A DNA stretch of 64,000 nt, from NCBI GenBank assembly GCA_002914805.1, contig JXTB01000225.1, positions 142,285 to 206,284 of the forward strand. Reading direction: 5' to 3'. A model generated the notes under the pieces. That model searched no databases and was not told the origin of the DNA. It saw only the letters and a list, made by a program, of their open reading frames with translations. The stretch comes from Parasponia andersonii (lineage: Eukaryota; Streptophyta; Magnoliopsida; Rosales; Cannabaceae). Shown one piece after another: positions 34,655 to 47,250 of this stretch; position 1 is the first letter of the stretch, and each line of letters starts with the position of its first letter. Position numbers and translations under genes: made by a program.

Positions 34655-35243
34655 GTGGATTTCCAGTTTGAAATATATATATATGTTTTGAATTTAAACT
34701 AACTATGTAGGGACTTTCTATCATAAAAAAAAAATATTTTTGACCGAGGTAACCGTTTCTCCTACTTGGCATTTTATGCTCACTTCCTTCCTTCCTTTCT
34801 TAGGTAGTGTCCAGTGTGACTTTGGAGATCAAGAGGAGTAAGAGGTCATCCTGAATGTAGTTCGTTATCTTGGTAATGCTTGGAGTATGTTGTTATGATG
34901 TTTGGACTGCTTGGGTTTGGTTTTAGCACTGAACCAAGATTACTATATTCTATTTTTGTCTGTGAACTCATGTATGCCGTTCTGGTGTCTATTTTCGACG
35001 TGGATGATGATAATGCTTAGACTTAGATTTGATTTACGTTTTTCTTTTTATATTTTTTGATCTATATTTAATTGTGTATATGAACTGTGGGAGAGGTTCA
35101 CGGGATGAAATTCTAAATATTCTATCTAAAATGAACCATTTTATAAAACTAAAACTTTTTAGATGCTTTTCAAATAAATCAAGGAATTTCTCATCTTTGC
35201 GAAATTCTCTTTCTGCCACTAGCCCGGGTTTTGGCTTATGGTA
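33976..35243 (+). repeat. 5' LTR of the nested Tekay-like element, part 2
   Basis: It resumes the LTR interrupted at 28851 (TACCTTCGTTTTATACTATT) and ends GGCTTATGGTA. A primer site TGGTATCAGACC follows at 35251-35262. A long TA run lies at 34622-34653. Confidence 0.87.
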
Positions 35244-35250
35244 GAAATTG

Positions 35251-35262
35251 TGGTATCAGACC
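35251..35262 (+). other. Primer-binding site of the nested Tekay-like element
   Basis: TGGTATCAGACC matches the initiator tRNA-Met type primer site in its first ten bases, 8 bp after the LTR. Confidence 0.7.
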
Positions 35263-35377
35263 TTTGAGATTAACAGCTCGGATATATCACCATTAAACTA
35301 GATTGAAGCTGATTTTATGATAAAGATTCATCATTATTGCATTAATAGTTTGGCATATTATTTCAGAATTTTAAGGA

Positions 35378-36540
35378 TGCCTTCAAGAAGAGTTCTAAGG
35401 CACTAGTCAATGCCGAACCTCCTTGTCTGGATTTCACTAATCTGATCAAGGCAATGTAGCAGGCATTTGCCCAGATGAGCAATCTAGACTATCAGCCTCT
35501 AGCACCGAAAGGACGTCAATTGGACCAGTCGGATCATCTCCAATGGTTATCCATCTCTAGCCAGGGTAGTTTGATAGTAGACCAGGAGCTCTCACGGCAA
35601 TTGCTTGGTTGCATGAGATGGAGAGGCACTTTTAGGCCCTTGGTACTCCGGTTAAGTTTTGGGCTGTGTTTGCTATTACCCGTTTGACAGGGAGTGCCAT
35701 TCGCTGGTGGGAGACAGTGGGACAGATACAAGATGTAGTGGGTCTGACTTGGGAAGACTTTGAATGGATTTTCAAGGCCCAGTATAACAATGAGACTCAA
35801 CAAGATGAAGTGGTGAACTGGTTTGAGGCTTTGATTCAAGGTAACAGAATGGTGAATAATTACCTGATAGAGTTCACTGAGTTGGCAAGTGTTGCACTTG
35901 GACGGGGTTGAGAAGTGCCGAGTTGCCAAGTTCAACAGTCATCTAAATCGGAACATTTTCAACAGAATTGGCACTCATACTTTCTGTACTCTTCCCGAGA
36001 ATGCGGTGGCTGCCCAGTGGGCAGAGGTCATCAAAGATGGATTAGATTCTAGGAGGAACCAGCAAAAAAGTAATGATAGGAAAGTCACTAGAAGGAACTA
36101 GGGGCAGTGGTTAGCCCAGGGCACTCCAAATAGTGAGAGCTCGAATAATAATGGTTCTTTAGGGGATAGCAGAGGCAGTCCATATAGAGGATATTTCATT
36201 TATGGCCAACAGGGTCATCGGAAGAACAAGTGTCCCAACAGTCTACAGAAATCTCCTTTTTTTTTAGGGAGAACTACAGAGGAGCCAATCAGATTCTGTT
36301 TCTTATCAGAACATTCAAGCAAGGCTGCAACAGTCACGAGATGTTTTGCAGACTTTTACTTACCCTCAGCCTTATCAGCATCAGTACTGCCCTCAGGGTT
36401 TTACTCAGAGTTTTCCAACTCCTCAGGCCTCAGGAAGTCAGGATGGGCATGGATATGACAGTATTGGTCCAGGATCCAACAGTAGCCGTCTGGGCCAGGG
36501 AAGAAGCAATAAAGGGAAAGGAAAGATCACTAGCCAAGCT
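35378..36540 (+). pseudogene. gag of the nested Tekay-like element
   Basis: It is similar throughout to gag at 3859-5010. Capsid motifs near 35666-35911 include FAITRLTGSAIRWWETV and FKAQYNNETQQDE. The zinc knuckle at 36192-36233 reads YFIYGQQGHRKNKC: both leading cysteines are tyrosine, so it cannot bind zinc normally. Numerous stops and frame changes. Confidence 0.8.
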
Positions 36541-36900
36541 TATACTTTTACTGGGATAGAAAACACTCAGGATTGCACCGGCCGAGGTGTTGTTGACGGT
36601 ATGCTCCTTCTTTTACACTCTTGAACACATGTTTTGTTTGGTACTAGTGAATCCTATTCATCTATATCCTTATTGTTTGCTTAACTGTTGGGATTGGAAT
36701 TTTCTGATTTATATTATGTATTGATGTTAGGTACACCTATGGGAAGAGTAGCCAATGTGTCTAGTATGTGTAAGTCTTGTCGGGTTGTGCTTAGTAATAG
36801 GAAGCCTCTTACTGATTTGATTTTGTTGCCGATGGGACAGTATGAAGTGATACTCGATATGGATTGGTTGTCGAAGTATTGAGCTGTTGTGGACAGTCAT
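36541..36900 (+). pseudogene. Protease of the nested Tekay-like element, active site lost
   Basis: The DTGAS motif seen in the related element reads GTSES at about 36640-36654. The downstream LLGLEFSD and VILDMDWLSKY confirm the domain. Confidence 0.78.
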
Positions 36901-37059
36901 ACGAAGTGGATGACTCTTTTTCCTGGTGATGGATAACCTATTGTCTATCAGGCTAGAATTAGTCCATTGAAGCCTAGTCCTATTCTGATAGCGTGCGTGG
37001 GTGAAAGGAAGAAACTCGAGTGTTATGGGAACTTGTTTGCCATTGATGGCTAGATCAGG

Positions 37060-37985
37060 ATAGAGTATTTAGAGGTATTTTCTGAAGACTTACCGGGGTT
37101 ACCACCAGATAGAGAGATCGAGTTTTGCATTGAACTAGTTCTTGGAGCTCAGCCAATTTCTATTCCAGCCTATCACATGGCTCTTGCTGATATAGAAGAG
37201 TTGAGAGAATAATTGGACGATCTACTTTCCAAGGGCTTTATTCACAGTAGCATTTCTCTTTGGGTGCTCTTATCTTATTTGTGAAGAAAGCTGATGGTTC
37301 GTTAAGACTCTGTGTGGACTACTAGAGGTTGAATCAGTTGATAGTGAAGAACAAGTATCCTTTGCCAAGCATAGATATGTTGTTTGATTAACTCGGTGGT
37401 TCAAGGTTCTTCTCTAAGATCAATTTGAGATATGGTTATCATCAGTTGAAGATAAGGGAGGATGATATACCTAAGACAGCATTCAAAACTTGATATAGTC
37501 ATTTTGAGTTCTTGGTGATGCCGTTTGGGTTAGCGAATACTCCTACAACATTTATGGACCTCATGAATCAGATCTTCAGGCCATTTTCGGACCGTTTTCT
37601 GGTTATGTTCATCGATGACATCCTGATATATGCCAAGACTCGAGGAGAGTATACTGACCATCTAGGGATAGTACTTAAGATATTGAGAGATCATTGGTTG
37701 TATGCCGAGAAACCAAAGTGTGACTTTTGGATATCAGAAATAAAGTTCTTGGGCCATGTGATTACTCATGGAGGTATTTCAGTCAATTCCGCTAAGATAG
37801 AAGTTGTTCTGGAGTGGGAGAGACTAAGAAATATGGCAGAAGTACAGAGTTTCCTTAGTTTGGCAGGCTACTACTACCGTTTTGTGCAAAATTTCTCAAG
37901 GATCGCCTTGCCTTTGACGAAGTTGATCAGGATGGATGTCAAATTTATTTGGGATCACGAAAGTGCAGATTCTTTGTCAGATTGA
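37060..37985 (+). pseudogene. Reverse transcriptase of the nested Tekay-like element
   Basis: Motifs parallel the element at 5550-6510. The catalytic FIDD is intact at 37608-37619, but stops lie before it (for example at 37210, 37388 and 37493) and frames shift near 37260. The thumb and connection (FLGHVITHGGISVNSAKI) are well preserved to 37985. Confidence 0.85.
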
Positions 37986-38400
37986 AATAGAGTATAACCA
38001 CCGCACCGGTTCTTACTATTCTTGACAGTAACAAACCTTATGTGGTATATACCGATGCTTCAAAGACGGGTTTGGGATGTGTCTTGATACAGAATGGTTG
38101 GGTTATGGCTTATGCTTCTCGTCAATTGAAGCCATATGAAAAGAACTATCCCACCCATAACCTGGAGCTTGCAGTAGTGATCTTTGCATTGAAGATTTGG
38201 CGATGTTACTTGTATGGTATGAACTTCGACATATTCTCCGATCATAAGAGTTTGAAGTATCTTTTTACTCAGAAGGATCTGAACTTGAGACAGTGAAGAT
38301 AGGTTGAGTATATGGAGGATTATGACTTCGACCAACAATATCATCCTGGTAAGGCTAATGTTGTAGCTGATATACTGAGTAGAAAGCCTCGTGGTGCACT
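37986..38400 (+). pseudogene. RNase H of the nested Tekay-like element
   Basis: It shows [36 protein letters not shown] and [15 protein letters not shown]; a stop at 38294-38296 precedes the NVVADILSRK end. Confidence 0.83.
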
Positions 38401-38559
38401 AGCTGTACTAGTATTTGAAGATTGGAGGAACTCAGTTGTGATTGGTGACTACAACTTGCAGTACTTCGAGAATGAATAGGTTACTTTCCTAAGTAACATT
38501 GTGATTTCATCATTACTTCTCCAAATTGTCTAGTAGAGTCAACGGCAAGACAGGGAGTT

Positions 38560-39110
38560 GAGGACAATCTGGAACCGGCTTCAGAATGGTGAACAATTAG
38601 ATGGTTGGAGCACCAATAGAGAAGGGATTTTGCTTTTCAATGGGAAGTTGGCTGTAGCTAATAACCCTAATCTTTAAGAAACCATTCTAACTAAGGCTCA
38701 TAAATCAAGATTCGTCATATATCCGGGTAGTGATAAGATGTACCGAGACTTGAAGAGGCAGTATTGGTGGAAAGGGATGAAGAAGGATGTAGCTACCTTT
38801 GTGGCTAAATGTTTGACTTGTCAGTAAGTCAAGGCTGAACACCAGAGGCCAGCTGGGTTACTTCAGCCACTGCCAATTCTGGAATGGAAGTGGGAAAAGA
38901 TCACGATGGACTTTGTGATCGGTTTGTCGAAGACTTTGAGGAAGAATGACGCAGTTTGGGTAGTAGTTGATCGATTGATGCAGAATGCTCATTTTATGTT
39001 GATCCGGATGGACTACTCACTTACTAAGCTCAGTAGACTGTATGTGGAGAACATTATACACTTGTAGCATAGTCTCTGACAGAGATCCAAGGTTTACTTC
39101 TAAGTTTTAA
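38560..39110 (+). pseudogene. Integrase of the nested Tekay-like element, first part
   Basis: It has the zinc-domain end KCLTCQ, then ITMDFVIGLSKTLRKNDAVW, keeping the first catalytic Asp that the element at 7.4 kb has lost. It runs to VENIIHL, skips the GVPLSI block, and stops at TTCTAAGTTTTAAGAG, where the Tat segment begins. Confidence 0.82.
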
Positions 39111-41743
39111 GAGCCACAATCGAGGAGCTGGTAGCGGTCCCGTTGAAAGAGGAAGAACCGGCGAAGGTAATTTTGATCGGAGCCTCGCTGCCCGAGGAGC
39201 AGAAGAATGAAATGTTGGGGTTCTTGAGGCGCAACGAAGACGTTTTTGCATGGTCCCACGATGACATGCCAGGGATAGACCCCGCACACTCCTGCCATCG
39301 ATTGAATATAGACCCCCATTTCCCCACGGTCAGGCAGAAACCCCGAAGATTCGCACCAGAGAAAAATAAGGCGATCAATAAGGAGGTGGAAAAGTTGTTG
39401 GAAAGCGGTCTAATTAGGGAATGCACGTACCCGCGTTGGGTATCCAACCCGGTAGTGGTGAAAAAGAAAAACGGCGACGACCGTATCTGCATAGATTTCA
39501 CCAACCTGAACAAGGCATGCCCCAAGGATAGTTTCCCCCTGCCAAGAATCGACCAGATGGTAGACGCTACGGCAGGATTTGGCAGGATGAGCTTCCTGGA
39601 TGCCTATTCTGGATACAACCAGATTCCTTTGTTCGCGGAAGACCAGATTCACACCGCTTGTATCACGGAGCGAGGCCTATACTGCTACAAGCGTATGCCA
39701 TTTGGCTTGAAGAACGCAGGGGCAACCTACCAGAGGTTCATGAATAAAATGTTCGCCGGGCTGCTAGGGAAGACTATCGAGGTCTACATTGACGACATGG
39801 TCGTGAAGAGCAACGAGGATTCAGACCATCTCAAGCATCTAGATGAATGCTTCCAGATTCTGAGGCATCATCAGATGCGACTGAACCCCAAGAAGTGTGC
39901 ATTCGGGGTGTCTTCTGGACAATTCTTGGGACACATTGTGAGCCGAAGGGGGATCGAGGCAAATCCGACCCAGCTGGTCTCAATCGCGAACATGCAAAGA
40001 CCCTCATCCATTCGAGAAGTCCAACACCTAGCCGGAAAAGTAGCCGCCCTCAGCCGATTCGTATCTAAGATGTCCGACCGTTGCAAGCCATTCTTCCAAT
40101 GCCTGAGGGGGAAATCTACGACCGTCTGGGGGCAGGAGCAGGACAAAGAGTTGGCAGACCTCAAGTTGTATCTGAGTCGACCACCAATCCTGGCTTCCCC
40201 GTCGGAAGGGGAGCGCCTATACACCTATTTGGCGGTGTCCGAGGTGGCGATCAGCGCTGTACTATTCATCGAGCAAGACGGCAAGCAAAAGCCGGTGTTC
40301 TATATAAGCCGCATGCTCCTAGACGCCGAGACACGGTACAGCGTGGCAGAAAGGTTGGTCCTCGCTCTGATCAACGCTAAAAGAAAGCTCCGGCAATACT
40401 TTGAAGCACACTCGGTCACTGTATATACGGATTTCCCCATCCGCCAAATCTTGGCTAAACTAGACCTGTCAGGGCGGCTGACCAAGTGGGCCATCGAGCT
40501 GGGAATATACGACATCGAGTATCAGCCACGGACGGCAAAGAAAGGGCAAGTCATGGCAGATTTTCTGGTGGAAATCNNNNNNNNNNNNNNNNNNNNNNNN
40601 NNNNNNNNNNNNNNNNNNNNNNNNNNNNNNNNNNNNNNNNNNNNNNNNNNNNNNNNNNNNNNNNNNNNNNNNNNNNNNNNNNNNNNNNNNNNNNNNNNNN
40701 NNNNNNNNNNNNNNNNNNNNNNNNNNNNNNNNNNNNNNNNNNNNNNNNNNNNNNNNNNNNNNNNNNNNNNNNNNNNNNNNNNNNNNNNNNNNNNNNNNNN
40801 NNNNNNNNNNNNNNNNNNNNNNNNNNNNNNNNNNNNNNNNNNNNNNNNNNNNNNNNNNNNNNNNNNNNNNNNNNNNNNNNNNNNNNNNNNNNNNNNNNNN
40901 NNNNNNNNNNNNNNNNNNNNNNNNNNNNNNNNNNNNNNNNNNNNNNNNNNNNNNNNNNNNNNNNNNNNNNNNNNNNNNNNNNNNNNNNNNNNNNNNNNNN
41001 NNNNNNNNNNNNNNNNNNNNNNNNNNNNNNNNNNNATTAACTTTATCTGGAAGAGCATAATCTGCCGATTCGGGATCCCTAAGGAGATATACGCCGACCA
41101 TGGCACGCAATTCCAGAATGCCAAACTTAAGGAATTATGCGAGCTGTACGGTATAAGGCTCAGTTTTTCTTCCGTAAACTACCCTCAAGGGAACGGGCAA
41201 GCGGAGGCGACAAACAAGGCCATATTCAACAACATCAAGAAGAACTTGCAGGAGGCTAAAGGCAAATGATTAGAAGAACTGCCAGCCGTTGTGTGGGCCC
41301 ATCGAACCACAGAGCGGAGGTCTACTGGGAAAACGCCATTTACCATGGTCTTCGGATCCGAAGCTGTAATCCCGGTCGAGGTCGGCCTCCCGACCCTCCG
41401 CTCCGAAGTGGTTGAGGACTCCCCCCTAAACGAATGCCAGTTAAGCCATAACACGGACCTCCTGGAGGAAACAAGAGATATGGCCTTGATCCACCTAGCT
41501 GCATACCACCAGCGGGCGAGGTCTCACTACGCTAAAAAGGTTAATCCCCGACGATTCAGTGCTGGGGATTGGGTCCTAAAGGCCAGGACCGGGAATGCCT
41601 CAAAGCTAGACTCCAATTGGGTCGGACCCTATGAGATAATCAAAGCGCTCGACAACGGCGCATATATCTTAAAGGAACTCAAAACGGGGAAAAACATACC
41701 GAACACGTGGAACGCTCAGCATTTGAAAAAATACTACGCGTAA
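39111..41743 (+). pseudogene. Tat-type pol: reverse transcriptase, RNase H, integrase (one stop, one gap)
   Basis: In one frame from TIEELVAVPL: the region before reverse transcriptase (EDVFAWSHDDMPGIDP), then RICIDFTNLNKACPKDSFPL, FLDAYSGYNQIPL, KRMPFGLKNAGATYQ, and the intact catalytic YIDDM at 39785-39799. RNase H follows (LAVSEVAISAVL, YTDFPIRQIL, MADFLVEI), then the gap. After it come integrase core motifs (YADHGTQFQN, YPQGNGQAEATNK) and the C-terminal NTWNAQHLKKYY. The only break is a TGA at 41267-41269 where Trp is expected. The gap of 459 is too short for the missing RNase H tail, zinc domain and first part of the core, so it is probably nominal. Confidence 0.88.
40577..41035. other. 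Assembly gap (459 N) in the Tat pol segment
   Basis: Undetermined bases. The length happens to be a multiple of three, which keeps the frame open across it. Confidence 1.
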
Positions 41744-41815
41744 GGCACACAGGGACAATGTAAGACCATGTGAGTACTTGTATAATTGAAAAGTTTAAAT
41801 CCAGAATATGTTACG

Positions 41816-42530
41816 TTCCTCTTTAACTCATGATCATCTTCCATTGGTTGAATTTGCTTACAATAACAGTTACCAGACCAGTGTAGGTGTGGATCCATAT
41901 GAAGTATTATATGGGAGGCTGTGTAGATCACCTTTGTGTTGGGCAGAGCCTAAAGAACATGTTACTCTTGGACCTGAACTGATTGAGTAGACTACTGAGA
42001 AGCTAAAGGATATTCGGGAGAGGCTCAAAGAGATTCAGAGTTGCTAGAAGAGTTATGTTGACCTAAAGAGGCATGAGGTAGAGTTCGATACTGGTGATTC
42101 TATATTCTTAAAAGTGACTCCAAGGCGTGGTGTGACAAGGTTTGGGGTTAAGGATAAGTTTGCTCCAAGGTATATTGGTCCCTTTGAGATCACTGAGAGA
42201 ATTGGATCAGTGACGTATCACTTGAATCTACCTGCATAGTTTGGTCACATGCATAACATGTTTCATGTGTCAATGTTAAAGAAGTATACGCCAGACCCAT
42301 CTCATGTCGTTCGGTATGTACATGTACTGATCCGAGAGGATGTATCCTATGAGGAGTAGCCTATTCGTTTGTTCACTAGAGAGTTGAAGGTGCTTCGCAA
42401 CAGAGAGATTCCACTTGTCAAGGTGCTTTGGGAACCTTACAAAGAAGATGAGGCTACTTGAGAACTCGAGACGAAGATGTACGAGAAGTACCCTCATTTA
42501 TTCAACTTTCAATTAGAAGTTGTGTTGTGA
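41816..42530 (+). pseudogene. Integrase of the nested Tekay-like element, second part
   Basis: It resumes at [20 protein letters not shown] and continues through GPFEITERIG and the chromodomain-like tail ([17 protein letters not shown]) to the stop at 42528. Stops at 41988, 42045, 42237, 42357 and 42459 interrupt it. Confidence 0.83.
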
Positions 42531-42585
42531 TATAAGCCTTGACTTATATTTAGAATTTCGGGATAAAATTCTCATAAGGAAGGGG

Positions 42586-44485
42586 CCAGAATTTTCGAAA
42601 GTAATTTGGACATTTTACCAATTGTTCGAAATATAATAATGGAGGGATTAATTTGCAAAAGTTTTGTGTAGAAGGACTAAATTGTAATTTTAGGGGGACT
42701 AATTTGAAAGAGATTTGAAATTTTGAGGACTATTGTACAATTTTTAAAAATTGCACATTCCCAATTAAAAAAAGGCCATGTGACCTTGTCATTTCTCACT
42801 CTCTCTTTCTCTCCCTCTTGCTCCCTTCTTCACTCTCGGCCGAAGACCACAAAAGGAGGCGCCGCCGCCTCTCGCCATCATCCAGCCATGGGAACCACCG
42901 GCGGAGCTCGCTAGCACCGCGCTTGAGCCGATGCCGACTAGTTGCAACCACTGGAGGAGCTCGCTGTTGCCAGAGAAGGAGAAGATGTCGCGAAGGATTT
43001 TTTGTCACCGGCGACGATTCCGGCCAACGTTCGACCTCAAACCTGGCTCGTTGGATTTGTCTCGTCGTAAGGATCGCCAAGGTATATATATATCTTAACC
43101 CTATACTACCCGAATCAAAAGTTGCCATTTTTGGATCTTTTGAGTTTAAGTTTGACTTTTTAATCCGGCCACTGGATCGTGATTTTATTGTCATTTTTGG
43201 ATTGTACTCGAAAAATGGAAAAGTTTGATATATATATATTGCATATGTTTAGTGACCGACACGAAAATCGAAATCAGACAGTTAAGATTTGTCTCGATTT
43301 GCATGCCACCGGTCTGATGTGGGACCGAACTTGAATTGGACAAGTTATATATCTAACCTATCTATTTTGGGTACTAGGAATTCAGTGGAGAGATCCGTTT
43401 GAGGATTTGAAGCTCCGTTGAGAAGTTGGTTTTCTGCAAGAGGACGATCGAGGGCTTGGAATTGGTTCCCAACCCTCCGGAAGATCGTCAATGACACCTT
43501 GAGGATTCATAGCATGGTATCACTATTCTTGTGAGGTAGGGATTCAGTTACCTTCGTTTTATACTATTTTCAAATAAAATTTATTTTCTGCAACATATAA
43601 GAACAAATGTGGTTTTTGAATTTCTTGAACATTTGTGATAGACTGTGATGGTATGATATACATATATACTGTATTACTCTAGGGATTTTCTGAGTGCATG
43701 TTATTTTAGGTATATCAAAAATAGGGCCGTTATACTATAGGTTTTTCTATAAAAGCCTAATATACTTATTTTATTGAAAAACCAGAGCACGATTATTTTC
43801 ACACCAATTCTATATTGCATGTGTCATAGGATCATACATGAGTACCGTGTTAGTATTGTGGGTTCATAGTGTGGCAGTGCATACCCTACCGTCGATATAG
43901 AGTCTGTAAACTCGTACGGGGTTTTATTGCTTCTGATTACTTCCTCATTTGGCAAGCGTAGGTAATTTGGTTACCCCCTCCAGGTTTGATAGGCGACACA
44001 TGGATGTCCTCTCTGGGTATGGGCTTAGGTATCAGGCAGGCTGTTACGTACACTTAGTGCCATTATCCTGAGAGGATGTGAGCTCATGAGTATGAGTTTA
44101 TTTGTGTCATGTGCATATAGATTGATGGTGTTGTTATAGTTTTTGGACTACTTGGGTTTTGTTTTAGCATTGAACCAAGATTATTACATTATATTTTTGT
44201 CTGTGAATTTATGTATGCTATTCTGGTGTCTGTTCTTAACATGGATGATGATAATGCTTAGACTTAGATTTGATTTACGTTTTTTTTTTTGTATTTATTC
44301 AATCTATGTTTAATGGTGTATACGAACTGTAGGAGAGGTTCACGAGATGAAATTCCAAATATTCTACCTAAAATGGACCGTTTTATAAAAGTAAAAATTT
44401 ATAGACATTTTTCAAATAAATCAAGGAATTTCTCATCTTTGCGAAATTCCCTTTTTGCCACTAGCCCGGGTTTTGGGTTGTGAAA
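42586..44485 (+). repeat. 3' LTR of the nested Tekay-like element
   Basis: It is about 1900 bp and aligns with the two 5' LTR parts. The first nine or so bases (TGTAAAAAC) are missing next to the purine tract AAGGAAGGGG. A segment with the TA repeat (present at about 34600-34880 in the 5' LTR) is also deleted near 44070-44130. It ends TGAAA before ATTAC. Confidence 0.87.
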
Positions 44486-44490
44486 ATTAC

Positions 44491-47250
44491 AGAGGTCCTT
44501 TAAGCACATATTTTCGAAAAATTTCAAGAAATTCAGACGGCCCATATATTTTTAAAATCAGAGGTTAAGTATATCATCTTTTGGGATCTTTATTGCTAGT
44601 AAATAATAATCCTCCAAGATTTTCCCAATTATATTAATGACATAGAACACGAAAACAAAAATCGAATGTCAATATTTTATTCGATGATGAATCAAGAGAA
44701 TTCACAAAATTAATTGTTGAAAATTTAATCAAAACACTTAATGAAAATAATGAATTAGTTAAACTTTTTCGCATGGTTAGAGATAGATACCATGAAAATG
44801 AAATTCCATCTATGAAATTAAGACTAATAGGATGACGACCTATGGATAATAATCAGTACGAATTATCAACTTCAAATGATATAGGAGGATGAATTATTGG
44901 AGATATTGATAAATATGAAGAAGGAAGAGACATTATAATCGAAGACAATACAAACACTTTACAAAGAATCACAAAATTACATCCATCGTATATGACTTTG
45001 CAATATCCTCTTTTGTTTCATACAAAAAGAATGATTACAGAATTGATTTAAATTGGAACACAAACAGACTGGGAAAACGACCCTCAACAAATAGAATACC
45101 TATGAGAACATTCTATTATTATCAATTACAATAGAGTGAAAACATAAATAACATCTTATTCAAACATGACAGACTTTTCTAACAATATATAGTTGATGCA
45201 TAAGCCTCTATTGAAGAAGATCGATTAGACTATATTAGAAAAAATCAAAATAATTTAAGATTTGAAATTTATTAAAGCGTGCAAGATGCTATTACAAGAG
45301 GTGACACAGATGCAAGAATAATTGGGAAACGAATAATTCTTCCATCAAGTCAAACTGGAAGTCCTAGATATATGATTCAAAGTTATCAAGATGCAGTGGC
45401 AATATGTAGATAATATAGAAATCTTAATTTATTTATAACATTTACATAGAACCCTAAATGGCCTGAAATTACACGCGCTCTAAATAAAATTCCCGGTCAA
45501 AAACCTAAAGATAGACTAAATATAATTACAAGAATTTTAGGATGAAACTAAATCAAATTTTATCCACCATTAAAACTGAAAAAAATCTTTGGCACAATTA
45601 TTGCAGGTCAGATTTTATTGTCTTATACAATAAAATTAAATATATATAAAAAACAATAAATTCGTTCTCTAATAAAAACTAATGTCTTTCTTTTGTTTTT
45701 TGTGCTTATTTTGTTCTGTAGATTTATATGTTGTTGAATTTCAGAAACATGGCTTACCCCATTACCACTTCTTATTTTGGTTATATCCTAATTAAAAAAT
45801 ATCCAAACTATCACAAATAGACAAATTTATTTCAGTTGAAATACCTAATCCTAAAGAAAACCCACAAGAATACAATGTTGTAGCAGAATTCATGATACAT
45901 GGACCATGTGGCACCGCTTAAACAAATGCCTCAGGTATAAAAAACTCTATTTGTTCTAAAAAATTCCCCAAACAATTTAAAGAAGAAACAACCATTGAAG
46001 AAAATGGACTCATTAATTATAAATGCAGAAATACAATATTTTATATACAAAAAGAAAGTATTAAATTAGATAACAAATTTGTAGTTCCTTATAATAAAGA
46101 TTTGTGCTTAAAATTCCACACCCACATAAATGTCAAAATATGCTCATAATCCATGTTAATAAAATATTTATTCAAATATTTAACAAAAAGTCCAGATAGA
46201 ATAAGAGCAGTAATAAAAGACAATTCATACATAGGACAATCTGGAGAAACTACTTACAAAAAAATAAATGAAATAAAAAAACAATATTAATTACCAATAT
46301 ATAATACCGTATAAAGCTATGTAGAGATAATATGAATATTCCATACGTCATAGAAATCTAGTAGTACAACGATTAATATTTCATTTACCATATATGCAAA
46401 ATATAACATTTTATTCAAACCAACATCTAAATAATATAATCACACAACCAAGAATTAAAAAAACAACTTTAACAAAATGGATGGAAATAAATAAATTTAA
46501 TATAGGAGCAAGACAATTATCATATATACAATTTCCTACTAAATAGGTTTGGAATAATAAAGACAAAATTTGGACCCCTAGAAAGTCATAATATTCAATT
46601 GGACGAACATTTTATGTCCACCCAAGTTCTAGAGAATTATATTATCTAAAATTATTATTAAATCATCAAAAAGGTGTAACAAGCTCTGAATCTATACAAA
46701 CTAGTAATGGTGTAACATACCCAACAAATCAAACAACATGCAATACATTAGGTCTATTAGGAGATGATAAATAATGGAATGAATCAATATTATAAACCTC
46801 ATTTTGGTCAACCCCGCATCAATTATGAGAATTATTCACCATAATCTTACTATTTTGTAATGAAAATAACCCACTAACATTATTTGAAAATTATTGGAAA
46901 ACTTATGACAGAAGATATTTTACATAGAACAAAAACTTTGTTCAAATAATCCAAATTACCAAATTCCAAAAAATGAATTATATAATCATGTATTATATGA
47001 ATTAGAAAGAAAATTAAATTTAAATTCATCTAATCTAAAAAAATTTAATCTAGCACTACCAGTAAGAACATTAATTGATGATTTGAATAATAAACTTTTG
47101 TGAGGAGAATTAGATTATGACATTAATAAACTAAAAAAAGAAAATGCTATCTTAGAAAAAAAAAAACTTAAATAATGAATAACGCTATATCTACGAATAA
47201 ATTATAAATTCATTAAACAATAAACAATAAAATTTATTCTTTATTTATAG
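44491..47250 (+). pseudogene. Helitron Rep (HUH nuclease) domain, continued
   Basis: Rep nicks and joins DNA strands in rolling-circle transposition. After the retrotransposon the frame gives RGPLSTYFRK, then PPRFSQLY. The Helitron-like N-terminal domain is at about 45320-45540 (GKRIILPSSQTGSPRYM, NPKWPEITRALN). An intron lies at 45607-45721. The next exon carries the HUH motif PHYHF at 45760-45768, in VVEFQKHGLPHYHFLFWL. Then come IHGPCGTA and KLDNKFVVPYNKDL. Past 46300 stops and shifts are frequent, and LNLSSNLKKFNLALP-type sequence appears near 47020. I could not place the catalytic tyrosines. Confidence 0.82.

Larger units (their letters stand above)
39111..41815 (+). mobile_element. Tat-lineage Ty3/gypsy pol segment without LTRs
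   Basis: A GC-richer block replaces part of the integrase of the surrounding element. It encodes reverse transcriptase to the end of integrase of a Tat-type element, in one frame. No LTR, primer site, gag or target duplication is seen at either edge, and the surrounding element lacks roughly the 130 bp that its relative carries at the same place. It contains a 459 N gap, so a wrong join in the assembly is a real alternative to a genuine insertion. Confidence 0.78.
27862..44485 (+). mobile_element. Tekay/Del-like Ty3/gypsy retrotransposon nested in the Helitron, itself carrying nested elements
   Basis: The element spans 16.6 kb including insertions. The flanking duplication ATTAC is at 27857-27861 and 44486-44490. 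Its LTRs and proteins resemble those of the element at 1511-10585, so it is the same family. The 5' LTR is split by another element (28852-33975) and the integrase by a Tat pol segment (about 39111-41815). Gag, protease, reverse transcriptase, RNase H and integrase can all be followed but are full of stops. Confidence 0.9.

Noticed and set aside
39054..41454. Open frames on the - strand across the Tat pol segment
   Set aside because: They are antisense shadows of the GC-rich pol frame, and some are padded by N.
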